Shown piece by piece: positions 35,378 to 46,405 of a DNA stretch of 64,000 nt. The notes below the pieces were generated by a model. That model was given only the letters and a program-made list of their open reading frames with translations. It was not told where the DNA came from and did no database searches. Made by a program: the position numbers and the translations under genes. Source of the stretch: Brassica napus (Eukaryota; Streptophyta; Magnoliopsida; Brassicales; Brassicaceae); assembly GCF_020379485.1 (NCBI RefSeq), contig NC_063436.1, positions 22,318,423 through 22,382,422 on the forward strand, written 5' to 3'. How positions within the stretch are numbered: the first letter of the stretch is position 1; every line of letters begins with the position of its first letter.

Positions 35378-37881
35378 TTTAATTAATTTATGTTTATCTC
35401 ATATTATCATGTTATTTGCTCGAAATGCTTATGAAGTGTTTTCTTTTTACAAAGTTAATCTTTATGAAGTGTGTGTAGGTTTTATATTACGAGTGAGCTT
35501 AATTACTTGTGTGGACTATTAATAAATTATATGAATGATATATTTGTATTTTGAGGTATGTTCACGGCTAAGATAATTATTTATTTTGAGAGTTTATATA
35601 CACACATATATATATAGAAGATTTCTGTTTTAAGAAAGCAAAAAAAAAAAAGACTTATCGTTTGATATATATGTTTACATGTATTTACTGTAGTGGTGGT
35701 AGCTTAGAAAGTGGTATGAGGGTATTTCCGTATTTAGCAATAATCTAAACGAACTTTTCCTGCTTGACTATTAGGAAATTAAAAACGAACTTCTCCTGCG
35801 TAGAATAAACCAATGAAAATTGAAGAAGAATTTACGCTGACTTGATCTCTGCTGGATATTTTGTCAGTTATCGTGTACATAAATATACTACCTGACAAAA
35901 AGGTACCGTACTCGGATCTTATTTTCAAACAATAAATTAAAACTGTACGAAACTAAGATTATCAGCATTGCATGTGTTCTTACATGTATTCTTAGATTAA
36001 AAATAAAGAAATTAAATATAAATTAACATAGAAGAAGAAAATGTTCTTAGCTTTCTTTAACATGTGTCATTATACTATTGATTTCAACTTTTAGAAAATT
36101 TAAGTTTAATTGCAATATTAATTCATATGAATATTTATGCATAAGAACAATTGATATTGGGCTTCGGACAACAAAAAAACATGTGCTCAACAATTGATTT
36201 TGGGCTTCATATGAATATTTCTTTAACATGTGTCATTATACAATATTTTAAGAAACTATAATATGAGCTCAACAACTGATTTTGGGCTTCGGACAACAAA
36301 AAAACATGTGCCCATAAACATGTAATCGTTCGTCACTCAAACATGTTTCGTTGTAGCCAACGAACTACAAAGCAAATATGCCGCAGTAGTTACAACTTAT
36401 TACAGGTCGCTAATGAAAAAAGCGAACATAACAGCCACCATAGAATTGACTTCGGTAAATGCCAAATGCTCGGGGGTACGATATTCACTCGTAGGATCAA
36501 TGTTGATAACACAAATAGAATGTCGTCGTCATGGACTCGTGGGCTTTTCCAATGTTTTATTTGAAGGAGACTGCAAAGCCCTTGGATAATTTACTCGGAC
36601 AGGAGCACGATATAATACACACCAGATTACCGATTGGAACACACAACTTTCACATACAAATGTCTGTCAAGAACTGGTGGAAGAAGAAGTTTGATAACAA
36701 AACTTTCTGAAACATCTCTATTTCCTGTATGGCCGTGGTCGTGTATCTTAAAATATTTAAAAGAATTGATTTAAATATTTTATTACCAATGTTATCAAAT
36801 TGTATTTATTTGTTAAAAAAACAAAATGCGAATAACAGTCTAGTTTTTAAATTAAATGTCATTCTATTATTTTTTTAACGCAGTTGCTAGTATACATTGA
36901 TGAAGTTAACTCAGTTTTTGTGATGCACACACAAGCTGGAAAATTAATCAATTAAATGGACTCAATCGATTTAGATCAAACTGAAACGAATTATGATGAT
37001 TTAAAATTTTGTTTTGTTTACATCGGTTTATTATTTAGACGCCGCCTAAACTTGTTTTAGAATAATCCCATCCAATCAGGACTACTTTCTGGAATCTAGA
37101 ACACTAAAAGACCAATTTTATGTTAATAAACTATTTTAATGTATATTATAAAGTTTATACATATCACAATTGAAATTTGATTTCTGTTCTGAGGTATAAT
37201 ATCTAACGAAATCAAAAGGAATATATCAAGTTAGAAATAAATCTGAAATAGCAAAATTGAACTGAAAACACATTATATCAACTATTCTTGATTGTTGTCA
37301 ATCATTATTGCGTTTCTTGTTTCCAGTTGAAATATTAATCTTAATTAAAACCTTTAAAAAATAGCATACTTTTGATTCAATATATTATTCAGAATTCAAA
37401 AGAAAAATCAATAATTTTAATTAACATTCTAAAACAATATCAATTCAGATAGTAACGCCGGGTCATGTGTTATTGTGAATTTTGCCAAGTTTTCCGAATT
37501 TTACCGGGCTCGTTAGTGGGCTTTTACGGTATCTGATTACAAATAACGGACTTTGAATGCAGGCACTTTATTATGATTGTCAGCAATAATATTAACAAAT
37601 TGAGGGCAAAAACGTAAATATGTACAAGACTATTACGCGGTGTTGACCAAGGAAAGCCAGAGAAGATTGAGTTTAATCAAGTTGCAATTGCAATTTATGA
37701 GCTCAAAATCACTTCATTCTCGTGATTTTTTTACAACCACCATGGTCCATGAAATGAAATGCTGCATACAATTCACATTAGGAAAAAAAAAACAAATGTG
37801 AAATTGGCTAGTAACTGTTTATGTGATCGGTTAGCGAATAAGACATGCATTTGCGTATTTAAAATTTTGTTTTTATTATTA
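35378..37881. other. Intergenic DNA with local duplications and possible LINE remnant
   Basis: No intact gene. Between 36054 and 36312 two motifs are duplicated: CTTTAACATGTGTCATTATA (36054, 36221) and TTGGGCTTCGGACAACAAAA (36158, 36283). At about 36480-36600, frames read GFSNVLFEGDCKAL, resembling the RNase H domain of plant LINEs (FEGDCK motif), but stops follow at once. That identification is tentative. Confidence 0.4.
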
Positions 37882-38166
37882 CTAGGTCCGTGTCCGTGCT
37901 ACGCGCAGATATTGTGTGAAGTTAAAATTTGTGTATGACCATAGTTATGGCTGTTTATGGTTGTTGTTGCAATAGATTTAAAGTAATTATAAGAAGGAAT
38001 ATATGAAATTAAGTATTTAAAGATTTATTGTTCATTTTTTTATGCAGATGAAGTGGGAAGTGAATCGATAGAGATATAAAAGTAGAGGGGAGTTTCCGTT
38101 TTTGGTTGTGTATAGTGGCTTTCTGTAGTAATGGAAATTAAATTAACGTGTTGAAAATTAAAAATA

Positions 38167-39190
38167 CAGTAAAACATCTATAAATTAATACTCGATAAAT
38201 TAATAATCTCTATAAATTATTATATTTTACCGATAACAACTTAAGCTGGTTTAAAATTTGACACAAATCAATAAATAATAAGATAAGATAATAATGTTTT
38301 TAGAAAATTTTATGCAAATATATGGTCCCTTTAAAATTAGGATAATTCTCCTAAATAGACCATTTTCAAATTTTTTGTCACAAAAATAGACCACAAAGAG
38401 GAAAATGACAAAAAATATTTCATTTAATAGGTAAAAGGACTCTAACACGCTAGTTATATTTAAAAATTTTAAAAATATTTTTTTGTAGTTTTTGATTATA
38501 TGTTTCCAAATTCAAACTTTTTATAAAAAAAATTTTTGAATTTTTTTTTAATTTTTTTTCCAAATTTTCTTTTTGTAATTCGAAAATACTTTTTTAAAAC
38601 TATTTTTAAAATTTTTATTTTCAAATTTTTAATATTTATTTTTTAATTTATAAAATTTTAAACCTCAATCCTAAATCCTCACCCATTAACTCTAAACCCC
38701 TAAGGTTTGAATTAATTAACCCTCGGGTATAAATGTATATTTACCTCTTTAATGATACATTTTGGTCATTTTGATCTTTAAAGTCAACATTTGTGACAAA
38801 AACGTTTTTAGTGATATCCTAGGGTATTTTCCTTAAAATTATAAATTAATAATTTATCTGTATACATGTTTTATATAAATAAGAACGTATTATTATATTG
38901 TTTGTTTTATATATTTTTGATGAAATTTAGTAATATTATATCTAAAACTACATTTAAGTTCTATGCAAAATTTATTATATACATCAAATAATATAATAAA
39001 ATTAATATAAATTCAATTTTTTTTAAAATCATAATTAATGTCTATATACTAAAATCAGATATTTTCTTATCTTAATATAAATATATCTTAAAATATGAAA
39101 TCTAAATACGAAATTTTTTGTAAATTAATATCTCTATAAATTAATAAAATTTCAAATTCCCAACATTATTAATTTATAGAAGTTCTATTG
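38167..39190. mobile_element. Emigrant-like (Tc1/mariner) element
   Basis: Ends CAGTAAAACATCTATAAATT and the reverse complement of AATTTATAGAAGTTCTATTG match in most positions and resemble the Emigrant terminus CAGTAAAACCTCTATAAATT. TA flanks both sides (38165-38166, 39191-39192). The element is interrupted by the 493-bp insertion at 38340-38832, leaving about 520 bp of its own. No transposase. Confidence 0.82.
38340..38832. mobile_element. Mutator-type MITE nested in the Emigrant-like element
   Basis: The insert has long imperfect inverted ends (left GGATAATTCTCCTAAATAG, right the reverse complement of an AGGGTATTTTCC end) and a perfect 9-bp target duplication TTAAAATTA (38331-38339, 38833-38841). 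Nine-base duplications are typical of Mutator-like elements. There is no coding capacity. Confidence 0.85.
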
Positions 39191-39976
39191 TATGTAAAAC
39201 TACTTCGTAATTGAAATATTGTTCAGCATTATGGTGTTTTGAATTTGGAAATAATCTTTTAAAAGTGTGTTTAGGCTTCCATTAATAAAATTATTGGAAA
39301 TTTTATGAATTACATTGAGAAAAACTTATGAACTAAAAAGCGGATAAATAGTTAGAGGATTAAATTGAGTAGGAGACTTTTATTTAATAAAATGTAGTGC
39401 TTAGAAATAAACTAACAATGAACAGGATGCAAATTTATCATGATATTTTTTTTATTGTATTTACTTGATTTTACTCTGGTTGTAGACGAAATGTTTTCCA
39501 TGAATCATGTCTTCCCTTTAAGTGTTTGACGAATTCAACTCCTTTGTTACTAAAATTAACTGTATATCACGTTGGCGGGAAGCTAATTGATTATTGTTAA
39601 TTTGACTAAGGATCTGATCATCAATTTCTGGAGATTGACTACTATTACGATAGAACTCTAATCCTTAAAATATGGATTTTCAAATTAATATAGGAGAGTG
39701 ATGTCTAAGAATCATGATCTCCGTATAGAGCAAATGATTGTTATAGTAGCTTATATTAAAAACGTATCGCCCTTTATAAAGGCGAAATAAATAGAAAATT
39801 GTTTGCAAAGATTTAAAAATAACACTGAAAGGGAAGCATTAGTGAATGTTTAAACTGATAACTGATGACTGAAACTGCAACAAAGGCGTTCATGATCAGA
39901 GTATAGTGGGTAAGCTCTACTCTCACAGGAAAACCAAACACTGAAATAGTGAGTTAAAGGGAAACTAAGTCTATGC

Positions 39977-42108
39977 TCAAAAGAAAAAAGGAAACTGAAA
40001 CTGCAACGAAGGCCTGAGACCTCTGAGATGAGTGGTGGAAGCTCTAATTGTCTTGTTTTGGACGCTTTGCTTTCTTTGGTTCGTCACTGTGACAGGTACT
40101 TTTATTCCCTCGCTTGCATGATCTCCAGCTGCGTCGGATGTTAGAGCAACATAGTTTTCGACTGAGGCTGTTCCAGCTGGCAGAACTGCTGGAGAGAGAA
40201 TCTTTGTGACAGTTATAGTCTGTGTCTTCCCTGTTAAGTTGTGGTCCGATACCTTGACACTGAATTTATGTGTTTGACCAATAGTGTTGATTAAAGCTTC
40301 AGCGACAGGTATCTGATGGTCAGCTCCAAGGTTTTGATTAGCCTAACATTCGAGGTTAAAGAATGTGAGGTTAAATAACTTGGGGTTATATATAGTGTGA
40401 TGGCAATTTACCTCAAAGTAGCTGTCAACTACTTCTGCTGCATGTTTCCCAGACAACTCACGACCAGCCTCACCAAGTAGGACGAAAACAGCCTGCTCGT
40501 TATTGTCGTACACGGAGATCTTCGCACGGTACCTGTTATTAAGAGAAATAAAACGTCAATTCCAGCCAAGGTTTAAGTGAGTATTGAGGATAGAGCTCAT
40601 ACTGTGGAACACCGGCTACGTTATCGTTGCCACATTTAGGACACATCAAAGAAGTAGGACCTTTGATGGCCTTAGTATGGCAGCCACTGCAGGCAATATA
40701 ATACCAAGCAGAGTCACGTACAACATCATCAATGGTGGCTATGCACTCAAAAAAAGCTACATGCAGTTGTATTAAAGCAAGTGATCAAAATAACTAAGCA
40801 TTTCGTTTGGACTGAAAAACATAGAGTAGCATTTTTTATTGTCTGAGAAATATAGAGCTTTGATTTTACCTTCGCAGATTCCTGCTTGATGTAGGCATAT
40901 ATTTCTGCAATAGTCATTGTCTCAGCCTTAGTTACCACCTCCGCATTAACCAGCTCCTGAATCTATGGTTTAGAACCCATCCTGTGAAAACTTAAAACAT
41001 TACTTTGTGAGACACTTCGGAGAAGGGCTATGTCTAAGTATCATTTGAATCTTACAAACGTATAACCGTTGACAAAACACAGACTAACCAGTTGAAGTAA
41101 TCAATTGTTGGTTGGACATCATAGTCCATGAAAACCCGTGAGGATGACAATGAGCTGAGGGCAAGGGTACCTGTTGTCACATGTATAGTCATTACCAATA
41201 GCACCATGAAGCGAAGATGAGTAACCAAACCCAATATGTCGATCAACATAACATATTAAGCGTGGATCAAGTGGCTGCTCTAAGAGCACTCTATTTTGAA
41301 TTGTTAGATGATTTACAATGTAGAGATGGAAAGGTCAACTTATATATCGCAGTCAGAGCTTTATAAAGTGAAAATAAGAGAAGTACAAAAACTCTCCTAG
41401 GCTAGATAACGTCATAAGCAGAAGTAGAGACATTGTTGAGACTATGGTCAAATAAGTTTAACATTAAAGACCGAAGAAATGGAGATGATTACCTCCTAGA
41501 CGTTTCGGGGACGCTTAATGAGAGTCTGTCCATTGACCAGCTTCATGTGGCCAACAACATCTACAAAATGGTTCAGCAAAAGTATAAGTTAGATGGCCAA
41601 AAATTAAAAAGTATAATATTGTATCACCAACAAAAACCAAGGTCGAGGGTTAATAAATTGTTATACTAAACTTCACAAACCCATTATTCAGTCATCGACA
41701 GGTCGCTCCTTTTTAGTATAAAGAGAAACCCAAACTTTTAAAAGTTGAACTTATTACTTTATTTAAGAAATTTGAGACGGTTGCTTTCATTCGAGATTTT
41801 TGTATTGAACTAATTAGTTTTATGGGAGATCAGTTTTGGAAACACAAATCTATAGGTCAGGAAAAACTGCAATAACTGAAAAGTTGATGGAAAATATTTT
41901 TGGGAAAGCATCGAACCTGTTCATCGATCATGAGATTTTCCAGACCAATAAGAGTTTTTGCTTTTGCTATGTTTCTAGCCTCCCAGAAATGTATCAGCCA
42001 GAACCGTAATTCGGATTCATGTGGACCTGGTGAGATATCGTTAAAGTACATGGCAACTGGGGACTTTCCGGTGGAGACAATAGACTTGTCGTTTGGTTTC
42101 GTAGCCAT
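39977..42108 (-). pseudogene. RPA1/OB-fold-like gene inside Helitron B, damaged
   Basis: Exon-like blocks on the minus strand match the RPA70-like proteins common in Brassica. The N-terminus at 41917-42108 reads MATKPNDKSIVSTGKSPVAM and continues YFNDISPGPHESELRFWL. A broken block near 41495-41590 reads GHMKLVNGQTL. A block at about 41057-41170 reads GTLALSSLSSSRVFMDYDVQ. A block at 40870-40956 reads VTKAETMTIAEIYAYIKQES. The zinc ribbon at 40603-40760 has C-x2-C and C-x2-C pairs. The C-terminal OB part lies at 40430-40532 and 39977-40342. The middle OB region is broken, and the acceptor before the zinc-ribbon exon reads CATGTAGC instead of an in-frame AG. Intact relatives bind single-stranded DNA. 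Confidence 0.75.
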
Positions 42109-42320
42109 AGCTGCAACTTCTTGAGAGGAGACGAATTTCGAGACTGAATGGAAGCCATTGAAGACGAAATGGTTTATAAAGAAGGAGAAATATAGCAAGA
42201 TGAAACGAATTCATTAAGAGGGTAGTGAAGAAGATTGATTGATAGCAGTTAGGGTCAGTAATGGAGTTTGGATGATGAGGAAACGGAGAAGACGAAGAAG
42301 AACGTCGATACATATGGGTA

Positions 42321-42352
42321 TTAGGGTTTTATTTTGTGATATTGACTGGGCC
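42321..42352 (-). promoter_or_regulatory. Telo-box and site II-type motif upstream of RPA-like gene
   Basis: On the minus strand GGCCCA (42347-42352) is followed by AAAACCCTAA (42321-42330), about 210 bp before the RPA-like start codon. Site II plus telo-box is a known combination in promoters of plant replication and ribosome genes. Confidence 0.45.
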
Positions 42353-42668
42353 ATAGATGAGGGAAGGTCCAATAGAGAAATTGTGAATTTTAAGCCCGAT
42401 AGAAATAAAATGACGTGGCTGAACGGTGGTTTTCTATTGGTTGATTATAATTGAGGACGTGGACAGCATGAGAGGAGCCTTTATTCTGCTTTTGGCCTTT
42501 TAGTATTGTATTGATTTTGTATATTATTTCTGTAATCAATCTTAAACTTTTGATATTAATGGAAATATTTACCCAAAAGAATATTTGTACAACAACAAAA
42601 TAAACTACATGTTTAAGATTTAAGGAAAAAAAAAACTCTGTAATTACAATTTACACAACCACATTACC

Positions 42669-43139
42669 CTACTCAGCTATCGAACTCAACTCCACCGTAA
42701 ACTTCCTCCTCCCTTTACCGCCACCACCACAGCCTCTTCCGCCGCAACTATTTCTTTTTACTCTCTTAACTCTACCACACTCACCACCAGAGACCTTTCT
42801 CGCATCACCATCATCGCCACAACTCCAACCACTTTTGTTAAGCGCAGAGCTCGCTTTAACCGCCAAAGCAGCCATTTGCTCTGCTCTTAATGGATGATTC
42901 AGCCATGTTAACGGTAAAACGAAGTAAAGCTCTCCAGGCCGGAGATCCTCGCTGCCACCGACTGCTATAACTGCGTCGTCGAAGTCCATATCGTCTGAGT
43001 TACAAACAAAACTCGTGGGATTCTTCTGAAGAATCTGCCACACTTTTACAGGTGACGTAAACTCTTGTAACGTTCCGTCTTGTAATATTAGCTTCGCTGT
43101 GTCTGTTCTCCTAGATTCACTTGAACCGCAAGCTCCCAT
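42669..43139 (-). CDS. PADRE-domain (DUF4228) protein
   Basis: A single exon encodes 156 residues. The N-terminus MGACGSS fits N-myristoylation at Gly2 with possible acylation at Cys4, suggesting membrane attachment. The PADRE/DUF4228 core covers about residues 14-95: AKLILQDGTLQEF, PVKVWQILQKNP, then LRPGELYFVLPLTWL with the conserved PGxxYFxLP signature. The C-terminal part is Gly/Lys/Arg-rich. Family members are plant-specific, small and often pathogen- or stress-induced; biochemical function is unknown. Position matches Arabidopsis At3g50800. A TATA box at 43233-43241 and an (AG)10 tract at 43179-43198 in the leader lie upstream. Confidence 0.9.
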   Translation of the reverse strand: MGACGSSESRRTDTAKLILQDGTLQEFTSPVKVWQILQKNPTSFVCNSDDMDFDDAVIAVGGSEDLRPGELYFVLPLTWLNHPLRAEQMAALAVKASSALNKSGWSCGDDGDARKVSGGECGRVKRVKRNSCGGRGCGGGGKGRRKFTVELSSIAE

Positions 43140-43178
43140 TTTCGGGTATGTTTGTCTCGTGAGGTTAAGAAGGTTTGT

Positions 43179-43241
43179 AGAGAGAGAGAGAGAGAGAGCT
43201 GTGTTTTGAAGGAGATAACAAGCATCGTGGGGCTTTATATA
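43179..43241 (-). promoter_or_regulatory. TATA box and GA-repeat leader of the PADRE gene
   Basis: On the minus strand TATATAAAG occupies 43233-43241, about 95 bp before the start codon. An (AG)10 run on the plus strand (CT on the transcript) occupies 43179-43198 within the expected leader. Confidence 0.5.
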
Positions 43242-45788
43242 GACAATGAGTTAGCGAAATGGAACCTCGTGATTCGGAAACTTCAAGTAACTTTGGTTTT
43301 TGTCGGTTAGTGTTTCAAAATCAGACAGAACGGCTCACGTAATCTTGTTGTCGAAATGAATTTACAACATTACCCCTCATATGTGACATAGGAAACGTTG
43401 TGTTGAGACGTAATTAAGAGAAGAAAATAATGGTATTTTGGGAAAATAGACAAAACATTGGAGTGTAGACAAAATCAGAGCAAGGAGACAAGGCTTAGGT
43501 GGTCGGACGTTTATTCTCCGACGGATGAGGTGCAAGGAAGCTCGGTTTATGGAGCATCACGTGAAGGCAACATGGACTTAAGCATGGGTCCAACTGGGTC
43601 GGGTCGGGTCTGGTCCCATTTAGATTCATTAGTTAACGAGGGATCGGGTCATTTTACTCTATGTACGTGCATTACATTAACTGTTTTATTTAATTTTGGT
43701 TTGAACGTGCATCAATAATGTAATCCAACCCGAAATCTTTTTTCTTTTTCCAACTTGAAGTTATTGAATGTCTATCTATACAATATTAAGGTCCACAACG
43801 CTGTATCTAATTTTTTGTTGTTATAAACTATAACGCAAGTACAATTTTAAGATATAAATATTTTGATCAGGATCGCTTGTGTTGAGGAATATCGCTTTCC
43901 GTTGGACGTAACAAAAAGAATTGTTTTGTAGTATCTAAAGTAGGATAGTTGTGTAACCAAACACAATATAAAAATTCACAGGCTTCAATTATATGAAGTT
44001 ATGAACCTCTATTATTCCTTTTTAATGTTTGCTAAGATGAACCTCTATTATTTCCTACCACTTTGTATACATTTCTCCCCCAAAATGAAGTATATTTTAA
44101 GTTAAACTAATTAACATCATTTAAAAAAAATTAAAGACTTTGATCTCTTGTCTTGGATTAGGAATTAGGATCACCCACGTATCCGCCGAACTGTATTTCT
44201 TAGTGCGTCTAATAATTGAAATATAATAAAAGCGATTTTGTTTGATTTCTCCAAGCTTTTTTGGACATGATGAAGAACTAGTCCCCATTCAAAAATAAAA
44301 TAAAAAACATTAAAACAATTTGTTGAATAAATTATTAAATGGAACAGAATCTGGCTGACCATTACTGTGGCCTTATATAAGAATCACGACAAGGTATAAT
44401 TTAAATTCAAAATCGACGTTCGATAAACTGGCATATATCTTTCCTCTAAGATTTTAATAATAGATCATCATGCATATTTTACATAGTAGAAATATGGGAA
44501 TAAATGTAGATGATATAGTAGTTTAAACTTCTTCTTTTTTTTTGTCAGCAAAAAAGATATTGATGATGGATACGCTCGTGTTAATACTTATCCGGCTCCT
44601 ATATAAAAAAAAATTGAAGGAGTAGTTAACTATTTATTTATTATTACTATATAGTAATATACATTATTAACTTTTATATTCGTAGATAATGCGTCGTTCA
44701 GGTTTTTCAAAAAAAAATTTCGTAGATAATGTATGACAAATGCTTGTTAGTTTTATGTTTTTCTTCGGAACGGTTCAACAAGGGTTTCTGAACTCTCATT
44801 TATCTTCACAACGGATTCACAAACGTCTTCCGAATTCTCTTGCTATCATCTCATACCATTGTGAGCAAGAGCAGGGGCAGGCACAGGTGGACCATGGATG
44901 TGGCTGGCATATGCCCCCCCCCCCCCCCCCCCCCCCAATCTTATTATTATTATTATTTTTCTTACATAATTAATCTAAATTTTATTCATATACCCCTGAC
45001 TAAATATTGTTTAAGATATTTACATACTAAATTATTCTTTAGATTCCCCCTGATCAAGTGTTCCAAAACTTCAAATTAACAATTATACTATTAAATATTT
45101 ACATAAAATGTTATGGAGTTAAAGATTGTACACGAAATACACCAGAATGCTTTTTGACCAATAAGAACAAATCTACTTCAAACGGTTTAGCAAACCAAAC
45201 CGGTTGAATTATATACAAATTATAGTAGAAAGAGAAATGCGAGCATTCCATATTAGTTTATCTGCCTTTGAATTTGTTATCTTTGAAATATGTTGAAAGA
45301 TAAAAGTTGGGAATAATTTGTTAAGATGGGAAACAAAAACATGCCTCTTTGTTAAGCCAGCTCAGTGATTAAACTTAAATTTGCACTTATACAAATTAAC
45401 TTTTTTCTTTAATATTTCGTTCGCATATCAATACCAAAAAGTTAACGACCTACTGAAATACTTTTTCAAAATGGATATTTATTATCAAAAGAGTTTATCG
45501 CGTAGTTCTGACTATTCCGATATCAATCGCCACAGCTGTAAGAAAATTTTGAAGTTGAAACTGATAAATAATTATTTGTCAATCTAACATGTCACAAAAA
45601 ATTAAATGAGCTGATTTTGTTTTCAATTTACTATTTTTATAAACAACTGATAAGATTCAATTGTGAAGTACGTGTGTATTATATACACAGGTAACATGTT
45701 TAAATTTATTTCAGAGTAACACATTCAAGGGCTAAGGTGATCTAGAGACTAGAGTAAAATAAAATAAAATGTACATGCATGTGCTACG
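43242..45788. other. Intergenic DNA with a 23-C homopolymer
   Basis: No gene is recognised. A run of 23 C lies at 44914-44936, followed closely by (TTA)n. It is preceded by GCAGGGGCAGGCACAGGTGG, which resembles a degraded transposon terminus. Open stretches here (43458-43718, 44740-44973) have no similarity and low complexity. Confidence 0.4.
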
Positions 45789-46405
45789 TCAATGGAATAG
45801 TGAATATAAGCTCCAAAGATTGAAAATAGCTGAATCAAGAAACAGAGCCCAGCATAAGAAGGCCAATAAAGCCGAGACTTGGTATTTGATACATCTTTTA
45901 TCTCCGCACATGGGTTCATCAATAGACAAAAGCATTTCGGTTGCACTGGCTGCACCACAAGCCCCACTCAGAGAAAGAAACGACAGTACCTGTTACATAT
46001 ATATAGAGAGAATAAACATAACGTGCAGCGTTTTGAGGGGAGATACAGAAACTCTTTCGCATTTGCTTACGACATCACCGGCGAGAACTATGGATAGAAC
46101 TCTAGGTTTTTGAGGAAGTTGTTTCAATAAGACAGAGTATGTATCGGCCAACGTGTGCAAGATGCTCCATAGAATTACATAAGCATTACAACCGCCAGAT
46201 AGCTTAAGAAAGAGAGACAAGAAAGATCAAAAAATCAAATCTCTTTATGAGCTGATGCAAATTAACATATTTACCAGAAGGTCGTGACCTCATTGAAATC
46301 GTAATCCAAGCACATGGAAATCAGAGAAGTTGAAGAGAAACCGAGTTGGAAGATACGGAGCGCGAAACTGACGCTGGTGCCAAACGATCCAGGCACACGC
46401 TCCAT
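45789..46405 (-). pseudogene. CASP-like 5C protein gene with one-base frameshift
   Basis: Three exons on the minus strand, 46275-46405, 46071-46202 and 45789-45989, have proper GT/AG borders and family intron positions. Exon 1 encodes MERVPGSFGTSVSFALRIFQ and the first membrane span. Exon 2 encodes YLAVVMLM, then in another frame ILWSILHTLADTYSVL and RVLSIVLAGDVV. Exon 3 encodes LSFLSLSGACGAAS, IKYQVSALLAFLCW and a C-terminus ending LYSLFH. CASP-like (UPF0497) proteins are four-span membrane scaffolds. Exons total 464 nt, one short of the 465 needed for 154 residues; a base is missing near 46178, giving a stop at 46175-46177. Everything else is intact. Position matches Arabidopsis At3g50810. 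It is either a very young pseudogene or a sequencing error. Confidence 0.85.

Larger units (their letters stand above)
37882..42514 (-). mobile_element. Helitron B carrying an RPA1-like gene (about 4.6 kb)
   Basis: Read on the minus strand, the left end at 42514 is A|TCAATACAATACTAAAAGG, followed by GCTGTCCACGTCCTCAATTA, the same subterminal block as Helitron A. The right end at 37882 is GCGCGTAGCACGGACACGGACCTAG|T. It contains an RPA1-like gene (39977-42108) and two nested transposons (38167-39190). RPA-like single-strand DNA-binding proteins are a known accessory cargo of plant Helitrons. No Rep/helicase is seen, so it cannot move alone. Confidence 0.8.

Noticed and set aside
44914..44936. 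Run of 23 C as a functional G-quadruplex or i-motif
   Set aside because: A single homopolymer is more likely replication slippage or a sequencing feature; there is no gene context.
45769..46220. Plus-strand open frame (RGDTETLSHLL) suggesting a LINE fragment
   Set aside because: The minus strand encodes a three-exon CASP-like protein with correct splice sites, so the plus-strand match is chance.
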